Part shown: positions 60,142-60,209 of the stretch, in pieces
Numbering within the stretch: position 1 is the stretch's first letter
How the letters are laid out: each line of letters begins with the position of its first letter
Origin: TWA4 sp051879195
GTDB lineage: Bacteria; Bacillota; Clostridia; Lachnospirales; Lachnospiraceae
Assembly (NCBI GenBank): GCA_051879195.1
Contig: JBJELO010000047.1
Span: forward strand, 1-60,209
Length of the DNA stretch: 60,209 bases
Direction: 5' to 3'
Program-made: the position numbers and the translations under genes
The notes under the pieces: generated by a model
What the model was told of the DNA's origin: nothing
The model's database searches: none
The model's input: only the letters and a program-made list of their open reading frames with translations

Positions 60142-60207
60142 CTACATTCCGATGCCCATACAGATCAGCCGTGTGATAAACGCAGCGATCCAGGCAACCA
60201 CGCACTG
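60142..60207 (-). CDS. feoB: FeoB ferrous iron transporter, C-terminal end only (partial)
   Basis: The last 21 codons of a gene entering from beyond the window: QCVVAWIAAFITRLICMGIGM then TAG. The hydrophobic terminal helix and the adjacent FeoB-associated gene identify it. Only the end is visible, so the assignment is from context. The frame stays open for 26 more codons beyond the stop. Confidence 0.6.
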   Translation of the reverse strand, partial: QCVVAWIAAFITRLICMGIGM

Positions 60208-60209
60208 CC

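Overview
The window looks like a chromosome segment of a gut-type Firmicute, most likely Lachnospiraceae (Blautia or Ruminococcus-like). This rests on overall gene style: strong AGGAGG ribosome binding sites, frequent GTG/TTG starts, BglG-type antitermination, a citrate synthase, a queuosine operon, MoxR/VWA and CarD genes. GC content is intermediate, with AT-rich promoters. No rRNA, tRNA, CRISPR array, complete insertion sequence or prophage was seen.

Layout. 1-10.3 kb is a minus-strand block: a truncated MsmK/UgpC-type sugar ABC ATPase, an S1-domain CvfB-like protein, an acyl-ACP thioesterase, then an operon running folC, pheA, ppx, ppk1, dipeptidase. 10.3-20.6 kb holds a CmpB-like membrane protein, citrate synthase, a D,D-carboxypeptidase, a nucleotidyltransferase, a small very acidic membrane-anchored protein, a transglutaminase-like lipoprotein, a DUF368 lipid-carrier transporter, a beta-CASP metallo-hydrolase and an EamA transporter. 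20.6-26.0 kb is the queuosine region queD-queE-queC-(GH13 amylase)-queF-LUD on the plus strand. 26.0-33.4 kb has an Mrp ATPase operon, an ECF S-component and a beta-glucoside operon (licT-bglF-bglA) with a visible RAT antiterminator. 33.4-43.6 kb carries recQ, an M20 peptidase, a VWA/metallopeptidase-like protein with its MoxR ATPase, small proteins, MATE and CarD. 43.6-52.8 kb is a surface-glycan region: a ferredoxin/FrhB-pyruvyltransferase fusion, a GlfT2-like enzyme, GT2 enzymes, HAD and Gfo/Idh proteins, and a glycosyltransferase fused to a MarR-like winged helix. 52.8-60.2 kb has a MarR-controlled pair of ABC exporters, an AAA ATPase, a TipA-type MerR regulator with a textbook 19-bp-spacer promoter, and the 3' end of a feo operon.

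The most unusual content is noncoding. Two intergenic elements of about 148 nt (20991-21138 minus, 27430-27578 plus) share one complex secondary structure. Helices P2 and P4 and an 11-nt single-stranded segment are invariant, while P1, P3 and P5 differ in sequence but stay paired. That pattern indicates a structured RNA family, possibly mobile, which I cannot name. Just upstream of the first lies a consensus promoter whose predicted start coincides with a 25-bp hairpin carrying a G-rich loop. A short intergenic motif, GTAACTGTTCAGAGCC, recurs with variants around the window.

All functions are from reading motifs by eye; no database search was possible.
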